This document shows positions 48,443-57,707 of a DNA stretch of 64,000 nt, piece by piece. Origin of the DNA: Streptomyces sp. NBC_00193 (GTDB lineage: Bacteria > Actinomycetota > Actinomycetes > Streptomycetales > Streptomycetaceae); NCBI RefSeq assembly GCF_026342735.1, contig NZ_JAPEMM010000001.1, forward strand, positions 992,001 through 1,056,000, in the 5' to 3' direction. The translations under genes and the position numbers were made by a program. The notes under the pieces were generated by a model. That model saw only the letters and a list, made by a program, of their open reading frames with translations. It was not told the DNA's origin and did not search any database. Positions within the stretch are counted from its first letter, which is position 1, and every line of letters begins with the position of its first letter.

Positions 48443-49558
48443 ATGAGCACTGCCCCCCGCCTGACCGCCCTCGATGCGCTGCACCGTTCCCTCGGTGCGA
48501 CCATGACCGACTTCGCGGGCTGGGACATGCCCCTGCGGTACGCCAGCGAGCGCGACGAGCACAACGCCGTCCGCACCAAGGCCGGTCTCTTCGACCTCTC
48601 CCACATGGGCGAGATCACCCTGACCGGCCCGGAGGCCGTCAAGGTCCTGGACTACGCGCTGGTCGGCAACATCTCCACCGTCGGCGTGGGCCGCGCGCGC
48701 TACACGCACATCTGCCAGGAGGACGGCGGGATCCTCGACGACCTGATCGTCTACCGCCTGGGCGAGACCGAGTTCATGGTCGTCGCGAACGCCTCCAACG
48801 CCCAGGTCGTCCTGGACGCGATCACCGAGCGCGCCGCCGGCTTCGACGCCGAGGTCCGCGACGACCGCGACGCGTACGCGCTGCTCGCGGTGCAGGGTCC
48901 GGAGTCCCCCGGCATCCTCGCCTCCCTCACCGACGCCGACCTGGACGGGCTGAAGTACTACGCCGGCCTGCCCGGCACGGTCGCCGGGGTGCCCGCGCTG
49001 ATCGCGCGTACCGGCTACACCGGCGAGGACGGCTTCGAGCTGTTCGTCGCCCCCGAGCACGCCGTGGAGCTGTGGCAGGCGCTCACCAAGGCGGGCGAGG
49101 GCGTCGGCCTGGTCCCGGCCGGCCTGTCCTGCCGCGACACCCTGCGCCTGGAAGCGGGCATGCCGCTGTACGGGCACGAGCTGACCACCTCCCTCACCCC
49201 GTTCGACGCGGGTCTGGGCCGGGTCGTGAAGTTCGAGAAGGAGGGCGACTTCGTCGGCCGCGCCGCCCTCGAGGCCGCCGCCGAGCGCGCCGCCTCCAAC
49301 CCGCCGCGCAAGCTGGTCGGCCTGATCGCCGAGGGCCGCCGCGTTCCGCGTGCGGGCTTCTCCGTGACCTTCGACGGCCAGGTCGTCGGTGAGGTCACCT
49401 CGGGCGCCCCGTCCCCGACGCTGGGCAAGCCGATCGCGATGGCCTATGTCGACGCGGCGCACGCCGCGCCCGGCACCTCCGGCGTCGGCGTGGACATTCG
49501 CGGTACGCATGAGGCGTACGAGGTCGTGGCCCTGCCGTTCTACAAGCGGCAGAAGTAG
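48443..49558 (+). CDS. gcvT: Glycine cleavage system aminomethyltransferase (T protein)
   Basis: 371 residues from the ATG at 48443, with GGGAG 9 nt upstream; an upstream in-frame start at 48416 is less likely. MTDFAGWDMPLRYASERDEH, SHMGEITLTGPEAV, ARTGYTGEDGFELF and SCRDTLRLEAGMPLYGHEL are all family signatures. It transfers the methylene group from lipoyl-bound aminomethyl on the H protein to tetrahydrofolate, releasing ammonia. First gene after the riboswitch. Confidence 0.97.
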   Translation: MSTAPRLTALDALHRSLGATMTDFAGWDMPLRYASERDEHNAVRTKAGLFDLSHMGEITLTGPEAVKVLDYALVGNISTVGVGRARYTHICQEDGGILDDLIVYRLGETEFMVVANASNAQVVLDAITERAAGFDAEVRDDRDAYALLAVQGPESPGILASLTDADLDGLKYYAGLPGTVAGVPALIARTGYTGEDGFELFVAPEHAVELWQALTKAGEGVGLVPAGLSCRDTLRLEAGMPLYGHELTTSLTPFDAGLGRVVKFEKEGDFVGRAALEAAAERAASNPPRKLVGLIAEGRRVPRAGFSVTFDGQVVGEVTSGAPSPTLGKPIAMAYVDAAHAAPGTSGVGVDIRGTHEAYEVVALPFYKRQK

Positions 49559-49687
49559 CCCCGTACCGCACCGCACCACTGCGCACCGCACGGCTGCGCG
49601 CCGCATCGCACTTCCGATCGGCGCGTCGCGCCCGGTCCGCAGGACCACCGTTCGTATCCACTCCCCCGCATCCAGGAGAATCAGGTC

Positions 49688-50068
49688 ATGAGCAACCCCC
49701 AGCAGCTGCGTTACAGCAAGGAGCACGAGTGGCTGTCGGTCGCCGAGGACGGCGTCTCGACGGTCGGCATCACGGAGTTCGCGGCCAACGCGCTCGGTGA
49801 CGTCGTCTACGCCCAGCTCCCCGAGGTGGGCGACACGGTGACCGCGGGCGAGACCTGCGGCGAGCTGGAGTCGACCAAGTCGGTCAGCGACCTGTACTCC
49901 CCCGTCACCGGCGAGATCGTCGAGTTCAACCAGGACGTCATCGACGACCCGTCGCTGGTGAACTCGGCTCCGTTCGAGGGTGGCTGGCTCTTCAAGGTGC
50001 GCGTCACGGAGGAGCCGGCCGACCTGCTCTCCGTCGACGAGTACGCCAAGCTCACCGCCGGCAACTGA
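49688..50068 (+). CDS. gcvH: Glycine cleavage system H protein
   Basis: 126 residues, the normal size. The lipoyl-accepting Lys is in [18 protein letters not shown] (about residue 63). AGGAG lies 9 nt upstream of the ATG. The H protein shuttles the aminomethyl arm between P, T and L proteins. gcvP and lpd are not in this window. It is 14 bp before glyA and 129 bp after gcvT. Confidence 0.97.
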   Translation: MSNPQQLRYSKEHEWLSVAEDGVSTVGITEFAANALGDVVYAQLPEVGDTVTAGETCGELESTKSVSDLYSPVTGEIVEFNQDVIDDPSLVNSAPFEGGWLFKVRVTEEPADLLSVDEYAKLTAGN

Positions 50069-50082
50069 CCCAGGGAACCCTG

Positions 50083-51339
50083 ATGTCTGTACTGAACACT
50101 CCCCTCCACGAGCTCGACCCGGACGTCGCCGCCGCCGTCGACGCCGAACTCGTGCGCCAGCAGTCCACCCTGGAAATGATCGCGTCGGAGAACTTCGCTC
50201 CGGTCGCCGTCATGGAGGCCCAGGGCTCGGTCCTGACCAACAAGTACGCCGAGGGCTACCCCGGCCGCCGCTACTACGGCGGCTGTGAGCACGTCGACGT
50301 GGTCGAGCAGATCGCGATCGACCGCATCAAGGCGCTCTTCGGCGCCGAGGCCGCGAACGTGCAGCCCCACTCGGGCGCGCAGGCCAACGCGGCCGCGATG
50401 TTCGCGCTGATCAAGCCGGGCGACACGATCATGGGCCTGAACCTGGCCCACGGCGGTCACCTGACCCACGGCATGAAGATCAACTTCTCCGGCAAGCTCT
50501 ACAACGTGGTCCCGTACCACGTCGACGAGACCGGCGAGGTCGACATGGCCGAGGTCGAGCGCCTCGCCAAGGAGTCCAAGCCGCAGCTGATCGTCGCGGG
50601 CTGGTCCGCCTACCCGCGCCAGCTCGACTTCGCCGCCTTCCGCCGCATCGCGGACGAGGTCGGCGCGTACCTGATGGTCGACATGGCGCACTTCGCCGGC
50701 CTGGTCGCCGCGGGTCTGCACCCGAACCCGGTGCCGCACGCCCACGTCGTCACCACCACCACGCACAAGACCCTCGGCGGTCCGCGCGGCGGTGTCATCC
50801 TGTCGACGCAGGAGCTGGCCAAGAAGATCAACTCCGCGGTCTTCCCGGGTCAGCAGGGCGGCCCGCTGGAGCACGTGATCGCGGCCAAGGCCGTCTCCTT
50901 CCTCGTCGCGGCCTCGCCCGAGTTCAAGGAGCGCCAGGAGCGCACCCTGGAGGGTGCCAAGATCCTCGCCGCCCGCCTGGTCCAGGACGACGTCAAGGCC
51001 GTGGGCGTGGACGTCCTCACCGGCGGCACCGACGTGCACCTGGTCCTGGTCGACCTGCGCAACTCCGAGCTGGACGGCCAGCAGGCGGAGGACCGCCTCC
51101 ACGAGGTCGGCATCACGGTCAACCGCAACGCCATCCCGAACGACCCGCGGCCGCCGATGGTCACCTCGGGTCTGCGGATCGGCACGCCGGCGCTGGCCAC
51201 CCGCGGTTTCGACGCCGAGGCCTTCACCGAGGTCGCCGAGATCATCGCGCAGGCGCTGAAGCCGGCCTACGACGCCGAGGACCTGAAGGCGCGCGTCTCG
51301 GCGCTCGCCGCGAAGTTCCCGCTGTACCCGACGCTCTAG
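50083..51339 (+). CDS. glyA: Serine hydroxymethyltransferase
   Basis: 418 residues, full length. PLP Lys in [16 protein letters not shown] (about 225-240), the substrate loop EMIASENF (about 27-34) and [20 protein letters not shown]. It interconverts serine and glycine with tetrahydrofolate, so together with the cleavage system it links glycine to serine. AGGGA precedes the ATG. A hairpin terminator follows. Confidence 0.97.
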   Translation: MSVLNTPLHELDPDVAAAVDAELVRQQSTLEMIASENFAPVAVMEAQGSVLTNKYAEGYPGRRYYGGCEHVDVVEQIAIDRIKALFGAEAANVQPHSGAQANAAAMFALIKPGDTIMGLNLAHGGHLTHGMKINFSGKLYNVVPYHVDETGEVDMAEVERLAKESKPQLIVAGWSAYPRQLDFAAFRRIADEVGAYLMVDMAHFAGLVAAGLHPNPVPHAHVVTTTTHKTLGGPRGGVILSTQELAKKINSAVFPGQQGGPLEHVIAAKAVSFLVAASPEFKERQERTLEGAKILAARLVQDDVKAVGVDVLTGGTDVHLVLVDLRNSELDGQQAEDRLHEVGITVNRNAIPNDPRPPMVTSGLRIGTPALATRGFDAEAFTEVAEIIAQALKPAYDAEDLKARVSALAAKFPLYPTL

Positions 51340-51353
51340 GCGCCGGCTTGGGA

Positions 51354-51386
51354 GGGCCCGGTCTTGTTGTGCACAGGGCCGGGCCC
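51354..51386 (+). terminator. Hairpin terminator after glyA
   Basis: GGGCCCGG (51354-51361) pairs with CCGGGCCC (51379-51386), followed by TTCT. It begins 15 bp after the glyA stop and implies that the downstream permease has its own promoter as well. Confidence 0.7.
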
Positions 51387-51417
51387 TTCTCATGACCAAA
51401 GCCCCAGGCGGATGCGA

Positions 51418-51455
51418 CCTATTGCCGCTGATACAACCAAAAAATGGCAAATAGG
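51418..51455. promoter_or_regulatory. AT-rich spacer with an inverted repeat before the permease
   Basis: CCTATTGCC (51418-51426) and GGCAAATAGG (51446-51455) form an inverted repeat with one bulged A. The segment 51415-51475 is clearly less GC-rich than its surroundings, consistent with a promoter and operator for the permease at 51508. Confidence 0.45.
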
Positions 51456-51507
51456 CTCCGAATAAAGGATTGACGCACACCCCCTGGCAGGACGGACAGC
51501 ACACCCC

Positions 51508-53166
51508 ATGGACATGAGCGCAGCGAACAAGAAGGGACTCAGTCTCTTCGCCCTGATCATGATCGGGCTCGGCTCGATCTTCGGATCGGGCTGGCTCTTC
51601 GGTGCGGGCCAGGCGGCGGCCGTCGCAGGACCCGCGGCGATCATCGCCTGGGTCATCGGTGCCGTCTTCATCGGCATGATCGCCATGTCCTACGCGGAGG
51701 TGGGCGCCGCCTACCCGCTGCCCGGCTCGATGGCCCGCTTCGGCACCATCTCGCACGGGCCGGTGCTGGGCTTCATCACCGGCTGGGCGGTCTGGATCGC
51801 CATCGCGGCCCTGATCCCGATCGAGTCCATCGCCGGTACGCAGTACATGTCCTCCTGGAACTTCGGCTGGGCCAAGGGCCTGGTCGAGAACGGCGGCCTG
51901 ACCACCTCCGGCATGGCGATGGCGCTGTTCCTGACCGTGGCGCTGTGGCTGGCCTGCTACTGGTCGGTCGCGCTGCTCGCCAAGGCGAACAACCTCCTCA
52001 CCCTGGTCAAGTTCGCCATCCCGGTGCTCGCCGTGATCGCCCTGATGGCCTCCGGCTTCCACACCGGCAACTTCACCGACCACGGCGGCTTCGCGCCCAA
52101 CGGCTGGTCGGCGGTCATGACCGCCGTCACCACCTCCGGCGTGGTCTTCGCCTTCAACGGCTTCCAGGCCGTCGTCAACCTCGGCGGCGCCGCCAAGAAC
52201 CCCGGCCGCGCCATTCCGCTGGCCCTGGTCGGTGCGCTCTCCCTCGGCCTGGTCATCTACCTGGCCCTGCAGATCGCCTTCATCGGCGGTGTCCCGCCTA
52301 CGAGGCTGGCCGAGGCCGGCGGCTGGAGCGGCATCAACTTCTCCTCGCCGTTCGCCGACCTCGCCAAGATGCTGATGCTGCACTGGGTCGTCACGATGCT
52401 CCAGTTCGGTGCCTTCATCTCCCCGTCCGGTGCCAACATCGGCAACGTCGCCTCGGCCTCGTACATGGCCCAGAACCTGGCGGACACCGGCTTCTTCCCG
52501 AAGAAGATCCGCGAGGTCCACCCGAAGTACGGCACCGCGCGTCCCGCGATGTGGCTGAACCTCGGCTTCTCGATCCTGCTGCTGGTCACCGTCGGCCACA
52601 GCTGGGAGGCCCTGGCCAGCGTGGTCTCCGCCGCGATGGTGGTCTCGTACCTCATCGGCCCGATCGCGGTCGGCGTCTTCCGCAGGACCAAGCCCGAGCT
52701 GCCCCGCCCCTTCCGCCTGCCGGCGGCCAGGATCCTGTGCCCGATCACCTTCGCCTTCGCCGCCTGCGCCCTGTACTGGTCCAAGTGGCCCGACACCGGC
52801 AAGGTGGTGCTGCTCACCCTGGTCGCAGCCCCGATCGCGGCCGTCGTGCTCAAGCGCAAGGGCGAGAAGAACCTGGCCAAGCAGTTCGCCCCGGCCTGGT
52901 GGATGATCGCCTTCCTGCTGTGGCTCGGCACCCTGTCGGCGCTCGGCAGCAAGGAATTCGGCGGCCACGGGGTCATCCCGGGCGGCGTGGACATCGCCCT
53001 CGTGGGCCTCTCGGCCCTGGGCTTCTACTTCTGGGCCGTACGGTCCGGGGTCAAGGCCCACTACGCGGGCCTGCCGGGCCCCGACCCGGTCCTGGACGCC
53101 CCCGGGGCCGACACCGGCACCGCCGAGCAGTCCGAGGCACCGGAGCGCGAACTGAGCCACGCCTGA
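51508..53166 (+). CDS. APC-superfamily amino acid permease
   Basis: 552 residues with 12 or more hydrophobic segments. The first helix carries the GLGSIFGSGWLFGAGQAA pattern (glycine-rich unwound segment that binds the substrate amine). The family YAEVGAAYPLPGSMARF follows. Helix 6 is GVVFAFNGFQAVVNLGGAAK. Its place between glyA and sdaA makes serine, glycine or a related amino acid the likeliest substrate, but this is context only. The C-terminal ~50 residues are a hydrophilic Pro/Ala/Glu tail. Confidence 0.92.
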   Translation: MDMSAANKKGLSLFALIMIGLGSIFGSGWLFGAGQAAAVAGPAAIIAWVIGAVFIGMIAMSYAEVGAAYPLPGSMARFGTISHGPVLGFITGWAVWIAIAALIPIESIAGTQYMSSWNFGWAKGLVENGGLTTSGMAMALFLTVALWLACYWSVALLAKANNLLTLVKFAIPVLAVIALMASGFHTGNFTDHGGFAPNGWSAVMTAVTTSGVVFAFNGFQAVVNLGGAAKNPGRAIPLALVGALSLGLVIYLALQIAFIGGVPPTRLAEAGGWSGINFSSPFADLAKMLMLHWVVTMLQFGAFISPSGANIGNVASASYMAQNLADTGFFPKKIREVHPKYGTARPAMWLNLGFSILLLVTVGHSWEALASVVSAAMVVSYLIGPIAVGVFRRTKPELPRPFRLPAARILCPITFAFAACALYWSKWPDTGKVVLLTLVAAPIAAVVLKRKGEKNLAKQFAPAWWMIAFLLWLGTLSALGSKEFGGHGVIPGGVDIALVGLSALGFYFWAVRSGVKAHYAGLPGPDPVLDAPGADTGTAEQSEAPERELSHA

Positions 53167-53320
53167 GCGTCCCCCTCCCGACCCGTCCGGCGGCCGAGCT
53201 GTTCACCTCACCGCGTTAAGCTCGGCTGCCGGACAAAATCCGCAGATCATCCCCGATCAACCCGATCAGCCCCTCCTGCCCACGCTTCCCACCCACGAGC
53301 AGACATAGGAGTCCGCAACC

Positions 53321-54703
<1,383 letters not shown>

Positions 54704-54725
54704 CCCGCACCGTCTGACCGATTCG

Positions 54726-54750
54726 GGCCCCGACGCTTGGCGTCGGGGCC
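54726..54750 (+). terminator. Terminator hairpin after sdaA
   Basis: GGCCCCGACG (54726-54735) pairs with CGTCGGGGCC (54741-54750) around a 5-nt loop, followed by TTCGTCGTT. It starts 23 bp after the sdaA stop. Confidence 0.85.
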
Positions 54751-54844
54751 TTCGTCGTTCGCCGGTCCGGCTCCCGTGGCGGGCAGGTGGGTTACGCCAG
54801 TAACTTCGTTCGAGATTGGGGGGTTTATGAGGTTTGACGGGAAG

Positions 54845-54904
54845 TTGATCACGCTTGCGGGGGAACAAGGCAGTCTGGGCTGGTTTCTTGATGATCACTT
54901 GCGC
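54845..54904. repeat. Short direct repeats upstream of the small secreted protein gene
   Basis: TTGATCACGCTTGCG (54845-54859) and GATGATCACTTGCG (about 54890-54903) share TGATCAC and CTTGCG and are about 46 bp apart. They lie 95-150 bp upstream of the start at 54997 and could be regulator sites. Confidence 0.35.
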
Positions 54905-54996
54905 CAGGGTGAGGGCACGACGTCGCGTCCACACCCCCGGCGGTCGGCCAACCGTCTTGGACCACAGCCGTTTTGCTTAACTGGAGGACTTGAAAC

Positions 54997-55311
54997 ATGG
55001 CAAGCACCCGCAGCATCCGCGTGATGGCGGCCGCCGCATCGCTCCCCCTCGCCTTCGCGCTCCTCTCGGGCGTCGCCCAGGCCGACAACGGGGCCGGTGC
55101 GGCCGGGACCGCGTCGAACGCGGCCCTCGCCGGCGTCCTCGGCAGCGGGGTGGGCGGCAGCAACACCGGCAACTCCTCCACCGCCCAGCAGGTCGCCTCG
55201 GGCTTCGGCGCCTCCAACCAGAACAACGGCGCCCAGGCCAACGGCTCGGGCTTCACCGCGATCGGCCAGTCCAACGCGCACGAGTCCTTCATCTACAACC
55301 CGCTCCCGTAG
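54997..55311 (+). CDS. Small secreted Asn/Gln/Gly/Ser-rich protein
   Basis: 104 residues from an ATG with a strong GGAGG site 9 nt upstream. A signal peptide (MASTRSIRVMAAAASLPLAF, cleavage near VAQA-DN at 29/30) gives a ~75-residue mature protein rich in Asn, Gln, Gly, Ser and Ala, without cysteine or any Lys/Arg. The stretch FGASNQNNGAQANGSGFTA and IGQSNA recall the composition of functional amyloid repeats, but there is no clean curlin or chaplin motif, and chaplins normally carry Cys. Family not recognised. Possible surface or spore-coat role is speculation, supported only by the SsgA-like neighbour. Confidence 0.8.
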   Translation: MASTRSIRVMAAAASLPLAFALLSGVAQADNGAGAAGTASNAALAGVLGSGVGGSNTGNSSTAQQVASGFGASNQNNGAQANGSGFTAIGQSNAHESFIYNPLP

Positions 55312-55380
55312 TTCCGGCCGGGGCCCCCGCCCCGGTCACGCCCTTGCGCCGAGCCCCGGCCTCCCCCCGGAGGCCGGGGC

Positions 55381-55474
55381 TCGGTGCGTCGGGCCGGGGC
55401 CCGGTGCGTCGGGCCGGGGCCCGGTGCGTCGGGCCGGGGCCCGGTGCGTCGGGCCGGGGCCCGGTGCGTCGGGC
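55381..55474. repeat. Perfect 20-bp tandem repeat, about 4.7 copies
   Basis: The unit CGGTGCGTCGGGCCGGGGCC repeats from 55382 without a visible mismatch until it breaks at GGGCGAAGTC near 55472. It lies between the small secreted protein gene and the SsgA-like gene, about 140 bp before the latter's start. GC content is 90%. Confidence 0.95.
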
Positions 55475-55610
55475 GAAGTCGGGTCGAGCGGCCCGGCCGG
55501 ACGGGACTTTTGGCCGCGGGAAAGGGGCCCGGGGGTGGGCTAGCTTGCCGGAGTGGGCATTGTGGCGCGTGCGCCGGCGGGTGCCCACCCCGAGAGAGAG
55601 AGGCGCCCGC

Positions 55611-56018
55611 ATGACCGGCACCGAGCACCGCGTCCTCCCGCTGCGCCTGGAGACCGCACCCGCGGCCGTCCCGGTGCGGGGCGTCTTCGTGTACCGCACC
55701 GAGCGGCCCTACGAGATCTCCCTCGACTTCGAGGGTGCCGGCATGCACCTCGCCCACTGGGTCTTCTCCCGGGAACTGCTGCTCGACGGCCAGGTCTGCG
55801 CCACCGGCGAGGGCGACATACAGGTGTGGCCGCGCTGGAAGGGCACCGAGCCGCGGGTCTTCTTCGCCTTCAGCAACGGCGAGCAGTCGTGCGTGGTGTC
55901 GGCCCGGGCCAAGGACGTACAGGCGCTGTGCCGCCGGATGACCGAGCTGGTGCCGCGCGGCCAGGAGCACCGGTACTACGACCTCGACGCCGAACTGAAC
56001 GCCCTCCTGCCCAGCTGA
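55611..56018 (+). CDS. SsgA-like sporulation and cell-division regulator (SALP)
   Basis: 135 residues, the usual size. The SALP pattern is plain: LRLETAPAAVPVRGVFVYR, then PYEISLDFEGAGMHLAHWVF, SRELLLDGQVCATGEGDIQV and VFFAFSNGEQSCVVSARAKD, ending in an Asp/Leu helix. SALPs are found only in morphologically complex actinomycetes and control septum placement, peptidoglycan maintenance or spore-wall formation. Which of the Ssg paralogues this is cannot be decided here. A GAGAGAG run precedes the ATG. Confidence 0.93.
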   Translation: MTGTEHRVLPLRLETAPAAVPVRGVFVYRTERPYEISLDFEGAGMHLAHWVFSRELLLDGQVCATGEGDIQVWPRWKGTEPRVFFAFSNGEQSCVVSARAKDVQALCRRMTELVPRGQEHRYYDLDAELNALLPS

Positions 56019-56164
56019 CCGGGGCGAATCCGGCCGGACCCTGCGGGACCCGGCGGCACCCTGTGGGACCCGGCAGACCGGGTGATCCCGGTGCAACCAG
56101 GACCGTACCGGGCGCGTCTTCACGGGTGACACCGTTCCCCGTCTCTCGGAATCGAGGGGACGCA

Positions 56165-56689
56165 ATGAACCGTCCACGCCGCCGGCAGGCCACCGCACTG
56201 GGGTTGGGCGCACTGCTCACCGCCATGCTCGCCTTCGCCGCACCGGCTTCCGCCGCGGCCACCACGGCCGCATCCACCACCACAGCCACCCAGACTCCGC
56301 TCGTCGTCAATGCCCGCTGGGGCGGTCACTGCACGTACGACCGGGTGGTCATCGACCTTCAGGGGTACGTACCCGGGGTCACCGTCACCCCCGTCCCGAA
56401 GCTGGTCTACGACGGGTCCGGCAAGCCCGTCCCGCTGGCCGGGCGGTACTTCCTGGAGATCCGCCTGCACCCCGCCGCCGGACACGACGACGCGGGCAAC
56501 AACGTCTACCGCGGGCCCAAGCTCCTCAAGATCTACCTGCCCAAGCTGAAGGGCATCGCCCTGACCGGCGACTACGAGGGGTACGTCACCTTCGGCGCCG
56601 CCTTCGACACCAAGCCCGCCTACAGCTCCTTCACGCTGCACGCCCCGGAGCGCTTCGTCCTGGACATCGCGCACCCGAACGTCTGCTGA
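56165..56689 (+). CDS. Secreted AMIN-like domain protein
   Basis: 174 residues. The signal peptide MNRPRRRQATALGLGALLTA continues to a cleavage site near PASAA (about 30). The mature part carries the AMIN-like fold: VNARWGGHCTYDRVVIDLQG, VPKLVYDGSGKPVPLAG, YFLEIRLHPA and ERFVLDIAHPNVC. Two Cys (GGHC and NVC) could pair. AMIN-type domains bind peptidoglycan or direct proteins to the division site, fitting the neighbouring SALP. Exact function unknown. Confidence 0.87.
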   Translation: MNRPRRRQATALGLGALLTAMLAFAAPASAAATTAASTTTATQTPLVVNARWGGHCTYDRVVIDLQGYVPGVTVTPVPKLVYDGSGKPVPLAGRYFLEIRLHPAAGHDDAGNNVYRGPKLLKIYLPKLKGIALTGDYEGYVTFGAAFDTKPAYSSFTLHAPERFVLDIAHPNVC

Positions 56690-56723
56690 GCACCCGCCGG
56701 CGGGAGGCCGGGCCGGGGGCCTG

Positions 56724-56832
56724 CCGGTGCCCGGGATTCGGGAAGCCGAAGCGGCAGCCCGCATCCCACAGGCAGCGCCGGTTCCCGTGCGCCGGCATCC
56801 CGCCGGACCGCTTGAGCAGAGCGGCCGGGCGC
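56724..56832 (-). pseudogene. Remnant of a flavodoxin-family C-terminus
   Basis: Read leftward from about 56832, the frame gives LKRSGGMPAHGNRRCLWD then AGCRFGFPNPGHR. This aligns with the end of the intact flavodoxin-family gene at 58976: LKDTGGIPAHGNQRSEWD then AGCRFDFENPEHR. Agreement is about 60-65% over 35 residues, but there is no stop after the final HR and no upstream domain. It is therefore a truncated relic of a related gene, about 2.2 kb from the intact copy and on the same strand. Confidence 0.7.
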
Positions 56833-56966
56833 ATCCGTACGAAGGCCCGGAAGTCTTCCCGGACTCCCCGGTCCACGCCGCCGCATCGGCCGAACCGGCC
56901 TTGCAGGGATGAGGTGTTGGTATAAGTTGGCCGCGCCCATTGAGCCCGTGTGACCTGGAGGTCTGC

Positions 56967-57221
56967 ATGGCTGATCAGCCCGTCAAGGCGCACTTCACCG
57001 AAGACGTCACACTTCCCGACGGCCGAAGGATCCGCGTCAGCGCCTACCCCGACGGAAGCATCCGGTTCCGCGTGGACGGCCTGCCGTACGTCCTGACCGA
57101 GGCGTACCTGACCGGGAACCCGGACAAGGACCAGGCGATCATGAAAATCTCGCCGGGGAAGCAGGGCAGCAACGCCTCGCACAACTATGCGGAGTGGCTG
57201 GAGTCCAAGAAGCAGAGCTAG
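56967..57221 (+). CDS. Small conserved hypothetical protein (84 aa)
   Basis: 84 residues from the ATG at 56967 with GGAGG 6-9 nt upstream. The sequence opens MADQPVKAHFTEDVTLPDG and continues RRIRVSAYPDGSIRFRVDG, a small beta-hairpin-rich protein, ending SNASHNYAEWLESKKQS. Even codon use and a good ribosome site support a real gene. I recall close relatives in other Streptomyces but no known function. It stands alone between two gene remnants. Confidence 0.75.
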   Translation: MADQPVKAHFTEDVTLPDGRRIRVSAYPDGSIRFRVDGLPYVLTEAYLTGNPDKDQAIMKISPGKQGSNASHNYAEWLESKKQS

Positions 57222-57330
57222 ACCGTTCAGCGGAGGGCGCGAGAAAGACGCCGGTTCGCCGGCCGTCGGGCCACGGCCTGGGCCATCGCCCAGGAGACGC
57301 GGGAGGCGGACGCGGCCCGGCGGTGCTCGC

Positions 57331-57474
57331 GATGGCCTCCTGACTCGCGAACACACGCTGTCCGTCCGGGCGTTGGGTGCTGACGCCGCGCACCTGCGCG
57401 CCCGCGGCGCGGACGTCCTCGCAGGCGTCCCGGAAGAGCCGGCTCTCCGGCGTGCAGCCGACGGTCCCGGGGAT
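57331..57474 (-). pseudogene. Remnant of a peroxiredoxin gene
   Basis: Leftward translation from 57474 reads IPGTVGCTPESRLFRDACED then VRAAGAQVRGVSTQRPDG and QRVFASQEAI. This is the peroxidatic-Cys region and following helix and strand of a BCP/PrxQ-type peroxiredoxin. No complete N-terminal or C-terminal part can be read in the same frame on either side, so only about 48 codons survive. The rest of 57222-57630 shows no gene. Confidence 0.65.
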
Positions 57475-57630
57475 GCGCGACCAGCCCTCCGGTAGGAAGT
57501 CGTCCCGTCAGGTCCGCGACGCACCGCGCCTCCGCGCTCGGCGAGCACCTTCCGGGAATCGACGTCGTCCCCATGTCTCCCCTTCTGCGCACACGGCGGC
57601 CGTTCGCCGGGGTCCGCCTTGCGCCATGAG

Positions 57631-57685
57631 GTCAGTTCCGGATAGAAACTCACTTGCAACTAGTGAGTTCCCAAAAGAAACTGAC
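57631..57685. promoter_or_regulatory. 55-bp nested inverted-repeat operator upstream of the MFS gene
   Basis: The outer arms GTCAGTT (57631-57637) and AACTGAC (57679-57685) enclose the inner arms AACTCAC (57647-57653) and GTGAGTT (57663-57669), with TTGCAACTA at the centre. The whole segment is an imperfect palindrome, AT-rich against its surroundings, and ends 22 bp before the start at 57708. It resembles sites for MarR/HxlR-type repressors. No regulator gene is found beside it. Confidence 0.65.
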
Positions 57686-57707
57686 AAGACCCGGGGGTGG
57701 GCTCCGC

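Noticed and set aside
49807..53160. 1117-aa leftward frame across gcvH, glyA and the permease
   Set aside because: Spans three well-supported genes on the opposite strand; no domain; composition of an antisense frame.
54737..55024. 95-aa rightward frame after sdaA
   Set aside because: Starts inside the sdaA terminator loop and overlaps the better-supported secreted protein start; no ribosome site that I trust.
54997..55311. Chaplin or rodlin assignment
   Set aside because: No Cys pair and no recognisable chaplin or rodlin motif; only composition is suggestive.
55381..55474. CRISPR-like array
   Set aside because: The 20-bp units are directly abutting with no spacers, so this is a simple tandem repeat.
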